Positions 1-7,732 of a stretch of DNA of 64,000 nucleotides are shown one piece after another. Below the pieces are notes generated by a model that worked only from the letters and a program-made list of their open reading frames with translations, was not told the origin of the DNA and searched no databases. The translations under genes and the position numbers were made by a program. Positions within the stretch are counted from its first letter, which is position 1. Each line of letters starts with the position of its first letter. Origin of the DNA: JAOACQ01 sp049968515 (GTDB taxonomy: Bacteria; Spirochaetota; Brevinematia; Brevinematales; JAOACQ01); NCBI GenBank assembly GCA_049968515.1, contig JBMFQR010000003.1:37895-101894 (forward strand). The letters run 5' to 3'.

Positions 1-2
1 AC

Positions 3-371
3 AGGGTAATAAATGGGGATGGCGAATTTATACTTAAGACCTGTTTCCCTGATAGTTCTATTGATGAGATAAATGTCCTCTTTCCAGATCCATGGCTTAA
101 GAAACATCAATGGAAAAATAGAATTTTCAAGCCTTCATTCATAATCCAGCTTATAAGGGTATTAAAAAACAATGGTGAAATATTTTTTGCAACAGATGTA
201 AGGGAGTATGCAGAAGAGGTTTATAGCCTTCTCAGGGAATTTAAGGAATTGAAAAATAAATACTCCAATCCATTTGAGGTAGATATTTATCCAGACTTTC
301 CCACATTATTTTTTAAGAAAATGAGCCCTTTAAGACCGATAAACTACATCTGTTTTAAAAAGATAAAATGA
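3..371 (+). CDS. trmB: tRNA (guanine-N7)-methyltransferase, 3' part
   Basis: This is the C-terminal 122 residues of a gene that begins outside the window. The reading frame opens at base 3 without a start and ends with TGA. The FPDPW-KKHQ stretch matches the conserved FPDPWPKKRH motif of TrmB, the SAM-dependent enzyme that methylates G46 of tRNA. It is followed by a Rossmann-type segment (GEIFFATDVREY) and a C-terminal part ending in FFKKMSPLRPI, typical of the family. Its 3' end overlaps the convergent holA gene by 17 bases. I am confident of the family; the missing N-terminus cannot be judged. Confidence 0.88.
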   Translation, partial: RVINGDGEFILKTCFPDSSIDEINVLFPDPWLKKHQWKNRIFKPSFIIQLIRVLKNNGEIFFATDVREYAEEVYSLLREFKELKNKYSNPFEVDIYPDFPTLFFKKMSPLRPINYICFKKIK

Positions 372-1266
372 ATTTTTCAATCTCAAGAAAGGCAAAATCA
401 ACACTCATGGTCTTTGATACAATTTCAACTCTTTTAACCAGAGAAAGCACACTGCTTATGAATTTCAAATCTACCTTTGAAGAATAAAAGGCAAGCTTTT
501 TAATTTCAAATGGTTTTATTTTAAGTTTTTCTTCCAGATTGGCTTTGTTCTTATCACCTAAAAATGACCACATAAGCTTTGCAGTCCTATAAATCATATA
601 ATTAATTTGAATTGCCGATTCCTTTGAGTCCTTTAAATCCTGAAGCGCAGTATAAGCCTTTTTCCTGTCCTTCGTGAAAATACCATCAATCAAATCAAAA
701 ACACTATATCCCTTCTCACGGGTGAAAAGTGAACCAATAACCTCCACTGTAAGCTTTTTATCCTTCTCATAATATGAAAGAATTATATCAAGCATTTTTA
801 TTACAGATTCAAAATTATCACACGATAAATCAGATAGGTACTCCACAATGTCCGGTTCATATAATACACCTTCTTCATTCAGTCTCTTTCTTATATAACT
901 TAGTATATCATTCCTGTAAAACTTCTTAAAATCAATCACATCTATTCTTTCATTTTCTCCAAAGATATTATCCTCAAGCAGAATAACAACAAATGTATCT
1001 GACACATCTCTTGAAACAAAATTGATAAGCTTCTCCTTTACCTCCCTTTTAATAGACGAATTACATCCATCAAAATTCTTTATCACAAACAACCTTCTTG
1101 TAGAAAATAAAGAATATCCTTCCAGTTCTCCTGAAAGAAAATTGGAGCTGGCTTCATCAAGATAGATAACTTTTACATCATCACCCTCAAAATTCTTAAG
1201 GATTTCCTCTAGATAAGTTAGCTTTAAAATCTCATTTTGTCCTGTTAGTACGGTTAGTTGTTTCAA
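355..1266 (-). CDS. holA: DNA polymerase III delta subunit
   Basis: 303 residues resembling HolA, the clamp-loader subunit that opens the sliding clamp. The N-terminal part contains LTVLTGQNEILK and a KNFDG segment after a beta strand, as in the delta N-domain; a helical C-terminal collar region follows (EKLKIKPFEIKKLAFYSS). I chose the TTG start at 1266 because GGAGG lies five bases upstream of it; the longer in-frame TTG at 1278 would have that SD inside the coding region. The upstream lipoprotein gene overlaps its 5' end by about 35 bases, an order like lptE-holA elsewhere. Confidence 0.85.
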   Translation of the reverse strand: MKQLTVLTGQNEILKLTYLEEILKNFEGDDVKVIYLDEASSNFLSGELEGYSLFSTRRLFVIKNFDGCNSSIKREVKEKLINFVSRDVSDTFVVILLEDNIFGENERIDVIDFKKFYRNDILSYIRKRLNEEGVLYEPDIVEYLSDLSCDNFESVIKMLDIILSYYEKDKKLTVEVIGSLFTREKGYSVFDLIDGIFTKDRKKAYTALQDLKDSKESAIQINYMIYRTAKLMWSFLGDKNKANLEEKLKIKPFEIKKLAFYSSKVDLKFISSVLSLVKRVEIVSKTMSVDFAFLEIEKFILSF

Positions 1267-1843
1267 CCTTTCCTCCAAGAATGATTACTTTATCATCAGT
1301 CTTTGAATAATCACTCTGCCACCCAAATTTTACCCTTTCTGCAAGGTGTCTTGCAGATAAATCGGAAAGATAAAGAAGAACAGCCTCATTGTTATACCTG
1401 TTGGTATCAAAAACCAGCACATATTCTTTAATTGTCTTGTCCTTCTGTAAATAATTGCGAGAATTATCAAGCAAAGAAAAGGATAACTCGAGCGTATAAA
1501 GTAGATTATAAATATTTGTAATTTCTGTCGATTCCTTTGCATTAATTGAATCTATTGAGACAAACAAACTGGCAAAGTTAGTTTCATCACCCTCATATTC
1601 CTTTAGCCTCAAGCCATATGATTCAAAATAGAATTCAAGCTTTAACTTAAAAGGAGTGAAAAATTCTCTCTCATACTCAATAAGATTTGTAAGATTTAAT
1701 CTAATGTTCTTTATGTAGTCCGGCAATCCCGCATCCTTGCCAATAAGCTCGACATTCTTGCTGGAATATAATACCCTTTCTGGCTTGTTTTTCCACGTTG
1801 TAGAGCATGAAAAAAACAGAAGCAAACAAAATAAAAAAAGCAT
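1232..1843 (-). CDS. Putative lipoprotein (LptE position)
   Basis: 203 residues beginning with a hydrophobic signal (MLFLFCLLLFFSC) that ends in a lipobox-like LFFSC, so the mature protein should start at Cys13 and be membrane anchored. The ATG at 1843 is preferred because it places the signal at the N-terminus; a longer frame would run into tilS. The rest has no motif I recognise. Its position directly upstream of and overlapping holA is where lptE, the LPS-assembly lipoprotein, sits in many diderms, so LptE-like function is possible. That rests on context only. Confidence 0.6.
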   Translation of the reverse strand: MLFLFCLLLFFSCSTTWKNKPERVLYSSKNVELIGKDAGLPDYIKNIRLNLTNLIEYEREFFTPFKLKLEFYFESYGLRLKEYEGDETNFASLFVSIDSINAKESTEITNIYNLLYTLELSFSLLDNSRNYLQKDKTIKEYVLVFDTNRYNNEAVLLYLSDLSARHLAERVKFGWQSDYSKTDDKVIILGGKVETTNRTNRTK

Positions 1844-1847
1844 ATGA

Positions 1848-3290
1848 CTAATCCTTTGAAATCTCAAGTATTCCAACCCTTCTGGTCTCATCTGTCACAT
1901 AAAATCTCTTTGAGACCCTCGCAAATTTAAAAGGAATAAAAACCAGAGCTATGACTTGATGTTCATTGGTAACCACAAGTGCATTTCCTCTATCAAGTCT
2001 ACTTATCCTGCTATCTATGAAAACATCACTGAGTTTTTTGGTTTTACCTGTATCAATTTCTATTCTATCCCCTTTTTTCACATTTCTCAAAAAAATCTTA
2101 TCAGAAAAATCCATATTGAAGAATACTTTATTCATGCAGGATTTAAAATCTTTAATTTTCACTTCATTCTTCAATGCCACATAAAATTTAAATCTGAAAT
2201 TATTTATCTCAAAACACCTTTCTTCAGAATCAATTTCAAAAATAAAGTCTGCCTCTTTTAGCCTTTCCTGTCCAGCCTCAAATATTAAGTCCCCATAACT
2301 TGTATAAATGTTTAGCTTACTGGAAAGATAAAGTGATTTTGTTCCATTTGTCGAATATTCTTCAATCACTTTATCTATAACTCTCAAAGGCAAATAGAAT
2401 TCATTCCCTGCAACCTCACTAACCACATATCTCACAAGTCTCCTTTTTAACGCAAGAGGTGGACTTAAATCAAAAAATGCCTTTTTTATCCTGTAACCCT
2501 TATCAGAAATTAGAAAGGTAGAATATCCCTTCATTTTTTCACTCCAGAATTTTTCCTCCTCCCAGATGATTTTATAGAAATCTTCTATCTTTTCTCTAAA
2601 TAAAGGGAATCTTTCTTCAATCAGTGGAACAATTCTTTTTCTTATAAAATTCCTTGAATATCCAGTATCCATATTTGATGAATCAAAAACAAAATCCATT
2701 TTCTTAATTTTTATATAGCTTTCGATCTTTTTCTTTTCAATAAAAAGAAGGGGCCTTATTAAATCATATTCTGGACTAAAAAAGCTCTTTTTTATTGGAA
2801 TACCAACCAATCCGCTACCACCACACCCTTTAAGAATTCTATAAAGAATAGTTTCAAATAAGTCATCAAGATTATGTGCAGTTGCAAGCCTGTTGATTTT
2901 AAAATCCTTTATAACTTCCTCAAATTTTTTATATCTCAGTACTCTTGCAGCTTCCTCAATTGAAAGTTTATTGTTAAAAGCAAACTCCCTGACATTTACC
3001 CTGAAAGAAAAAAAAGGAATGGAAAGCCTTTCTGCTAAAGATTTACAGAAAGCCTCGTCCCTATCACTTTCATCTCCCCTTAACATATGGTTGATATGAC
3101 ATAAAAACAACTGAAGAGAAAAGCTCTCCTTGATGGAGTAAAAAAGATTTGTCAATAAAACTGAATCAGCTCCACCTGATAAACCGATAAGAACTCTATC
3201 ATTCTTTTCAAGAAGGGAAAATTTCTCAAGCGTTTCAAGAAATTTATTGTTTACATAATCAATGAGGGAATTACTTTCAAGACTACTCAT
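1848..3290 (-). CDS. tilS: tRNA(Ile)-lysidine synthase
   Basis: 480 residues with the PP-loop motif GLSGGADS near residues 37-44, which binds ATP in TilS. The enzyme converts C34 of the CAU anticodon of a minor tRNA-Ile to lysidine so that it reads AUA. Downstream motifs include CHINHMLRGDESDRDE and ATAHNLDDLFET, both typical of the catalytic domain, followed by the long TilS substrate-binding and C-terminal domains. Length is within the family range. It overlaps pth by eight bases, suggesting coupled translation, and pth-tilS adjacency is common in bacteria. Confidence 0.93.
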   Translation of the reverse strand: MSSLESNSLIDYVNNKFLETLEKFSLLEKNDRVLIGLSGGADSVLLTNLFYSIKESFSLQLFLCHINHMLRGDESDRDEAFCKSLAERLSIPFFSFRVNVREFAFNNKLSIEEAARVLRYKKFEEVIKDFKINRLATAHNLDDLFETILYRILKGCGGSGLVGIPIKKSFFSPEYDLIRPLLFIEKKKIESYIKIKKMDFVFDSSNMDTGYSRNFIRKRIVPLIEERFPLFREKIEDFYKIIWEEEKFWSEKMKGYSTFLISDKGYRIKKAFFDLSPPLALKRRLVRYVVSEVAGNEFYLPLRVIDKVIEEYSTNGTKSLYLSSKLNIYTSYGDLIFEAGQERLKEADFIFEIDSEERCFEINNFRFKFYVALKNEVKIKDFKSCMNKVFFNMDFSDKIFLRNVKKGDRIEIDTGKTKKLSDVFIDSRISRLDRGNALVVTNEHQVIALVFIPFKFARVSKRFYVTDETRRVGILEISKD

Positions 3291-3843
3291 TATATAAATT
3301 CATTGCTTTTTCTATCTCACCCTTAATTATTAATTCTATTGCATCACAGGCTTTTTCCATTGCTGGAATAATTACCTCCATTTCCTCTGGAGTAAACTTA
3401 TCAAGAACATATTTTTCAAGCTCAACTCCGGGAGGTGGTGAACCTATACCAACTCTCACTCTCGGGAAGTTATCTGACCTGAGAAACTGAATAAGTGATT
3501 TTACACCATTATGCCCGCCACTTGAACCATATCTTCTCACCCTGATTTTTCCGGGAGGAAGATTCACATCATCACAGACAACAACAATATTTTCCGGCAT
3601 AACCCTGAGAAAACTTGCCATATAAAGAACGGCTTCCCCGCTAAGATTAACAAATGTTTGAGGCTTTAAAAGAATAACTCTTTCTTTATCAATCTTAATA
3701 CGTCCTACCATTGACTTTTTCTTTTTGATATCAACTGCAGTCCCATAACGTGCAGCAAGCCTGTCCAAAACCATAAAGCCTAAATTATGCCTTGTTCCTT
3801 CATAGGTTTCTCCTGGATTACCCAGACCTACTACCAGCTTCAA
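3283..3843 (-). CDS. pth: Peptidyl-tRNA hydrolase
   Basis: 186 residues, normal length for bacterial Pth, which recycles peptidyl-tRNA released from stalled ribosomes. The N-terminus KLVVGLGNPGETYEGTRHN contains the catalytic His of the TRHN motif, and the family signatures VVCDDVNLPPGKIRVR and GSSGGHNGVKSL follow, including the catalytic Asp and a second conserved His. Start is TTG, preceded by a GGGGGTGA Shine-Dalgarno at good distance. It lies between rplY and tilS in a translation-related cluster. Confidence 0.96.
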   Translation of the reverse strand: MKLVVGLGNPGETYEGTRHNLGFMVLDRLAARYGTAVDIKKKKSMVGRIKIDKERVILLKPQTFVNLSGEAVLYMASFLRVMPENIVVVCDDVNLPPGKIRVRRYGSSGGHNGVKSLIQFLRSDNFPRVRVGIGSPPPGVELEKYVLDKFTPEEMEVIIPAMEKACDAIELIIKGEIEKAMNLYNE

Positions 3844-3865
3844 TTTATCACCCCCAGTGGAAAAC

Positions 3866-4414
3866 TTATTTTACTTCCACCAAAGTTGTCCCTTCATATG
3901 TTAAAATCTTATAATTACCCTTTGGTAAATCTCTAACAATTATATATTGCCCTACTTTAAGATTGGAAATGTCAACTTCAATCTCATCAGGAAGCTTTTC
4001 TGGAGTTACAAGTATCTTTAACTTCTTTGTAAATGTGTAAAGGCTTCCACCTTCTTTAACACCAACTGGAGTTCCCTTGTAAACAACAGGCACCTCCGTT
4101 ATAAATGGCTTGTTAGGAGCAATTGCATAGAAATCAACATGTAGCAATTTCCTCGTTATCGGATGTACCTTATAATCTTTCACAACAACCTTGTAGCTCG
4201 TTTTATCAATTACAAGATTGAGAAGATGATGTTTACCATAAAGTTTAAGAATCCTTTCAAATTCCCTGTAGTCAATACAAAGGTATAGGTTTTCCTTAAT
4301 TTCAGGTCCATAAAGAACAGCTGGAATTACCCCCTCATCTCTTAATCTTTGAGAATATGATTTTCCAACCTTTTCCCTGAGATTAGCTTTGATTGTTAAT
4401 TCTTTTTTAGCCAT
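3866..4414 (-). CDS. rplY: 50S ribosomal protein L25 (Ctc form)
   Basis: 182 residues, so the long TL5/Ctc type with an N-terminal 5S-rRNA-binding domain (AKKELTIKANLREKVGK...VPAVLYGP) and a C-terminal beta domain (HPITRKLLHVDFYAI...ITEVPVVYKG). It binds 5S rRNA in the central protuberance. The ATG at 4414 is chosen because GGGAGGA lies about six bases upstream; an earlier in-frame start would include that SD. It follows prs at a spacing of 36 bases and precedes pth, the conserved prs-ctc-pth order. Confidence 0.94.
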   Translation of the reverse strand: MAKKELTIKANLREKVGKSYSQRLRDEGVIPAVLYGPEIKENLYLCIDYREFERILKLYGKHHLLNLVIDKTSYKVVVKDYKVHPITRKLLHVDFYAIAPNKPFITEVPVVYKGTPVGVKEGGSLYTFTKKLKILVTPEKLPDEIEVDISNLKVGQYIIVRDLPKGNYKILTYEGTTLVEVK

Positions 4415-4450
4415 AAATCCTCCCATTAATTGCAAAACAAAAAAGCCATT

Positions 4451-5416
4451 TTAAACCTTTTTCTCCCAGAAAAATAGAGAACTTACTGAGTGATTTAAGT
4501 GTATTCTTTCAATTGCTTGTCCAAACAATTCATTAACAGATAAAACAACAAGTTTATCACCTATTTTCTTTTTTTTCTCCTCTTCAATTAAAATTGTATC
4601 TGTAACAAAAATCTTATCTATGACAGAAGCCGCAAGTCTTTCAGGTGCATTGCCTGAAAAAACTGCATGAGAAGAGTACACATAAACCTCATCAGAGCCA
4701 TGTTCTTTAATAATTTTTGCAGCCTGACATATTGTACCAGCTGTATCAATCATATCATCTATCACCAATGCCTTTTTACCTTCAACACTTCCTATGAGGT
4801 GAACCACCTCGGATTCATTCTTTTTTTCTCTCCTCTTATCAAGGATCGCCATACCCACACCGATCTGCTTGGCAAAGTATCTTGACCTTTCCACTCCCCC
4901 GGTATCCGGAGAGACAACTACATACTTGGAGGTGTCAATTCCCTTCAGAGTATTCAAAAAGATTGGTATACCGTAAAGATGATCTACCGGAATATCAAAA
5001 AACCCCTGAATCTGGGCTGTATGGAGATCCATCGAAAGAACCCTGTTAACACCAGATACTGTTAGCAAATTAGCAACCAGCTTTGCTGTAATTGGCACTC
5101 TCGGTTCGGCCTTTCTATCCTGTCTGGCATAACCGAAGTACGGTATTACCGCAGTTATCCTCTCAGCTGATGCCCTTCTTAAAGCATCCACAATTATCAA
5201 AAGCTCCATCAGATGCTTGTAGCCCGGATTACATGTGGATTGAACTACAAAGACATCCTTTCCCCTTACGTTTTCCTGTATTCTTACAAATATCTCTCCA
5301 TCCTGAAACTCGGTTATCAATATATCCGTAAGATTTATACCAATATAATCTGCAATTTTCTTTGCAAGAGGGGGATTTGACCTCCCCGAAATAATACACA
5401 ACTTGCTTATTGGCAC
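4451..5416 (-). CDS. prs: Ribose-phosphate pyrophosphokinase
   Basis: 321 residues. PRPP synthase makes phosphoribosyl pyrophosphate from ribose 5-phosphate and ATP for nucleotide, histidine, tryptophan and NAD synthesis. Visible signatures are GRSNPPLAKKIADYIG, FQDGEIFVRIQENVRG, the YARQDRK flexible-loop motif, MDLHTAQIQGFFD and the PRPP-binding loop VIDDMIDTAGT. The start is taken as GTG at 5416 because GGAG stands six bases before it and the protein then begins PISKLCIISG, close to the family N-terminus; a TTG 18 bases upstream lacks an SD. tRNA-Gln lies just upstream. Confidence 0.95.
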   Translation of the reverse strand: MPISKLCIISGRSNPPLAKKIADYIGINLTDILITEFQDGEIFVRIQENVRGKDVFVVQSTCNPGYKHLMELLIIVDALRRASAERITAVIPYFGYARQDRKAEPRVPITAKLVANLLTVSGVNRVLSMDLHTAQIQGFFDIPVDHLYGIPIFLNTLKGIDTSKYVVVSPDTGGVERSRYFAKQIGVGMAILDKRREKKNESEVVHLIGSVEGKKALVIDDMIDTAGTICQAAKIIKEHGSDEVYVYSSHAVFSGNAPERLAASVIDKIFVTDTILIEEEKKKKIGDKLVVLSVNELFGQAIERIHLNHSVSSLFFWEKKV

Positions 5417-5444
5417 ATCATACTCCAAAAACAAACTAACGACA

Positions 5445-5516
5445 CTGGGGTGGAAGGATTCGAACCCTCGAATGGCGGGACCAAAACCCGCTGCCTTACC
5501 ACTTGGCTACACCCCA
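5445..5516 (-). tRNA. tRNA-Gln (TTG anticodon)
   Basis: A 72-nt cloverleaf reads on the minus strand. The acceptor arms TGGGGTG and CACCCCA pair over seven bases, the anticodon stem GCGGG/CCCGC encloses the loop TTTTGGT with anticodon TTG, and the T-arm carries GGTTCGAATC. The discriminator is G and CCA is not encoded. It sits between spoVG and prs, probably within the same transcript. Confidence 0.95.
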
Positions 5517-5574
5517 ACACACAGTTAACTAAAAAATCAAGCACAATCTATAAAGATAAATATAAAATATAATA

Positions 5575-5826
5575 CTACTCTGATTGATATGCTTCTAAAA
5601 TAGCATTCTGCATTTTCTCTCTAAATTGAGAATTAATAGGATGAGCTATATCCTTTAATTCCCCATTTTTCGTTTTTCGAGATGGCATTGCAATAAAAGG
5701 CCCATTATTTCCCTGAATTACCTTGATATTGTGAATAACAAAGCAATTGTCAAAAGTCACAGAAGCATAGGCCCTCAACTTATTCTCTCCCTGCACCTTC
5801 TTAATTCTGATGTCGGTAATCTCCAT
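5575..5826 (-). CDS. spoVG: SpoVG family regulator
   Basis: 83 residues matching SpoVG from the first residues: MEITDIRIKKV, then LRAYASVTFDNCFVIHNIKVI, then GPFIAMPSRK and the C-terminal IAHPINSQFREKMQ. SpoVG is a small site-specific DNA/RNA-binding protein, known outside sporulating bacteria as a regulator, including in Borrelia. An AGGAGG Shine-Dalgarno lies nine bases before the ATG. It lies between ispE and tRNA-Gln, a neighbourhood shared by spirochaetes and Firmicutes. Confidence 0.95.
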   Translation of the reverse strand: MEITDIRIKKVQGENKLRAYASVTFDNCFVIHNIKVIQGNNGPFIAMPSRKTKNGELKDIAHPINSQFREKMQNAILEAYQSE

Positions 5827-5979
5827 AAAGTTTATCCTCCTGAAAATATTTAAAGAACATCTAAAATCTTAAAAGTCTAAACAAATATCGGTAATTATGT
5901 GTAAAATCTGAAACAAAGGCCCCTCACAAAAAATTTAGCTTTATCGTCCAAAGAAGTTTCACTTTTAGGAGGATAAATT

Positions 5980-6825
5980 TCATCTGTAGTAAGGTTCATC
6001 TTTTGAAACAAAACAATGTGTCATTTGTTTCAGATGCAAAAAATCTTCCTCTCTTTGAGTTTTCTCTCCATAAACTGCAACAAAAGAAGAACCACTACCA
6101 CTCATAAAAAAAACATCACAATTCAGTAAACTTCTCAAACTGCTATAAACCAGTTTAAGCTCAGGAAAACCATCGAGCACAAATTTTTCAAACTTATTAT
6201 ACACTATTTTCCTTAGAAAATCAACTGTTAAACAGGAAATATTTTCAAGAGAAGGCAAATTGAATGAAGGCCTTTTGTCCTTTACTAAAGAATATGCATA
6301 AGAAGTCTTTACATTAATATGAGGATAGATGATTATAAAATAAATATCTTTTAGTTTAATATTAAGTTTTTCTATTTTTTCTCCCTTTCCGCCAACTCTG
6401 CACAGACCACCATAGAGAAAAAATGGCACATCGCTTCCTGTTTCCTTGGCAATTTCAAGTATTAAATCCCTTTTAAGGCTATATCTGTCAGCAAAAAATT
6501 GCAATACTGCTGCCGCATTTGAACTGCCACCGCCGAGCCCAGCACATAGTGGGATATTTTTTTTTACACGGATATGGAAATATTCCTTAAAAGAAACCCT
6601 TTTTCTCAATAGATTGATTGCCCTGTGAATTGTGGAATCTTGAGATAAATCCGGGTACTTATCAAACTCTATCCTATCTTTATCAAGGGTTGAAACCTCA
6701 ATATCAATCTCATCACAAAGAGTAACTTCCTGAAAAAGACTATCTATAAAGTGATAACCATCTTTATCATCCTGTCCCACAATGTCAAGAAAAAGGTTTA
6801 TCTTTGCCCTTGAAAATAACTTCAT
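5980..6825 (-). CDS. ispE: 4-diphosphocytidyl-2-C-methyl-D-erythritol kinase
   Basis: 281 residues of a GHMP kinase. The N-terminal SRAKINLFLDIVGQDDKDGYH is characteristic of IspE, and the ATP-binding glycine-rich loop IPLCAGLGGGSSNAAAVL is intact, as is the later MSGSGSSFVAVYG motif. The enzyme phosphorylates CDP-methylerythritol in the MEP route to isoprenoids, indicating the organism uses that pathway. It overlaps the end of the upstream hydrolase gene by 41 bases, so the two are likely co-translated. About 150 bases without a gene separate it from spoVG. Confidence 0.94.
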   Translation of the reverse strand: MKLFSRAKINLFLDIVGQDDKDGYHFIDSLFQEVTLCDEIDIEVSTLDKDRIEFDKYPDLSQDSTIHRAINLLRKRVSFKEYFHIRVKKNIPLCAGLGGGSSNAAAVLQFFADRYSLKRDLILEIAKETGSDVPFFLYGGLCRVGGKGEKIEKLNIKLKDIYFIIIYPHINVKTSYAYSLVKDKRPSFNLPSLENISCLTVDFLRKIVYNKFEKFVLDGFPELKLVYSSLRSLLNCDVFFMSGSGSSFVAVYGEKTQREEDFLHLKQMTHCFVSKDEPYYR

Positions 6826-7732
6826 AATCCAGCCAGTTTACTATATCTTTAAAAACCCTTTCTCTGCCAGTTTCATGCAGACACTCATGCCTGAAATTTT
6901 CATAAATGTTTACTTTTATTGAACTAATACCCCTTTTAACATATTCCTCTGAAAGCCAGCTTATAGTTTTCAGGTTATCTCCAACTGGGTCACGAGAACC
7001 AGCTATTATTAAAACCCTTAAATTTTTAGGAATTAAAGAAAGTCTTTTCTTTCTATGGATAGTAATTAATCCCTTAAAAATATTAAAGAAAAAGTTAAGA
7101 GAGCAAATTCTTCCACAATAAGGATCATCCAAATATTTATCAACCTCAACTTCATCAGAAGAAAGCCAGTCAACCTTTGTTCTGTTTGGTTTAAATCCAG
7201 AATTATATGGAGCAAAGGTAAGAAAATTCAATAGTTTGCTCTTGTGCCTTCCTCCGAAAATAATTTTCAGAAGGTAAGAAAGTATAAGACCAGAATAAGC
7301 CTTCAAGCCCATTTTTCCAGTTGTACCAGAAAGAATAACACCATCAATATTGCTTCCATATGTCTCGATATAAGCCTGTGAGAGGAAAGAACCAAAGCTA
7401 TGCCCGAAAAGTATTACAGGTAGTCTAAATTCTTTTTTTATAAAGTCAGTAATCTCCCTGAGATCAAGAACCATCCTGTTAAAAGTGTCAGTTTTTTCAG
7501 TTATTCCAACCATCTCAACAGATTCCGAAGTTTTTCCGTGCCCCCTGTGGCTGTGTCCTACCACAAAATATCCATTTTCTAAGAGAAAACTGGCAACTTC
7601 ATCATATCTCTCGATGTATTCCATCATTCCATGAGAAATCTGAACTACTGCTTTTGGATTGAAACTTCCAACCCACTTAACACAATGTAGCTTCTTACCA
7701 TCAGAGGCACTAAAATAAAATTCTTCTCTCAT
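6785..7732 (-). CDS. Alpha/beta hydrolase, lysophospholipase/monoacylglycerol-lipase type
   Basis: 315 residues with the serine-hydrolase layout: an HGMMEYIERYDEVASFL block like those of monoacylglycerol lipases and PldB-type lysophospholipases, a GHSHRGHG turn, the nucleophile elbow GHSFGS, an AGSRDPVGDN segment carrying the probable catalytic Asp, and a C-terminal YENFRHECLHE with the probable catalytic His. No signal peptide is seen, so it is likely cytoplasmic. Its ATG overlaps the stop of the GH94 gene as ATGA. The exact substrate cannot be read from the sequence. Confidence 0.8.
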   Translation of the reverse strand: MREEFYFSASDGKKLHCVKWVGSFNPKAVVQISHGMMEYIERYDEVASFLLENGYFVVGHSHRGHGKTSESVEMVGITEKTDTFNRMVLDLREITDFIKKEFRLPVILFGHSFGSFLSQAYIETYGSNIDGVILSGTTGKMGLKAYSGLILSYLLKIIFGGRHKSKLLNFLTFAPYNSGFKPNRTKVDWLSSDEVEVDKYLDDPYCGRICSLNFFFNIFKGLITIHRKKRLSLIPKNLRVLIIAGSRDPVGDNLKTISWLSEEYVKRGISSIKVNIYENFRHECLHETGRERVFKDIVNWLDYEVIFKGKDKPFS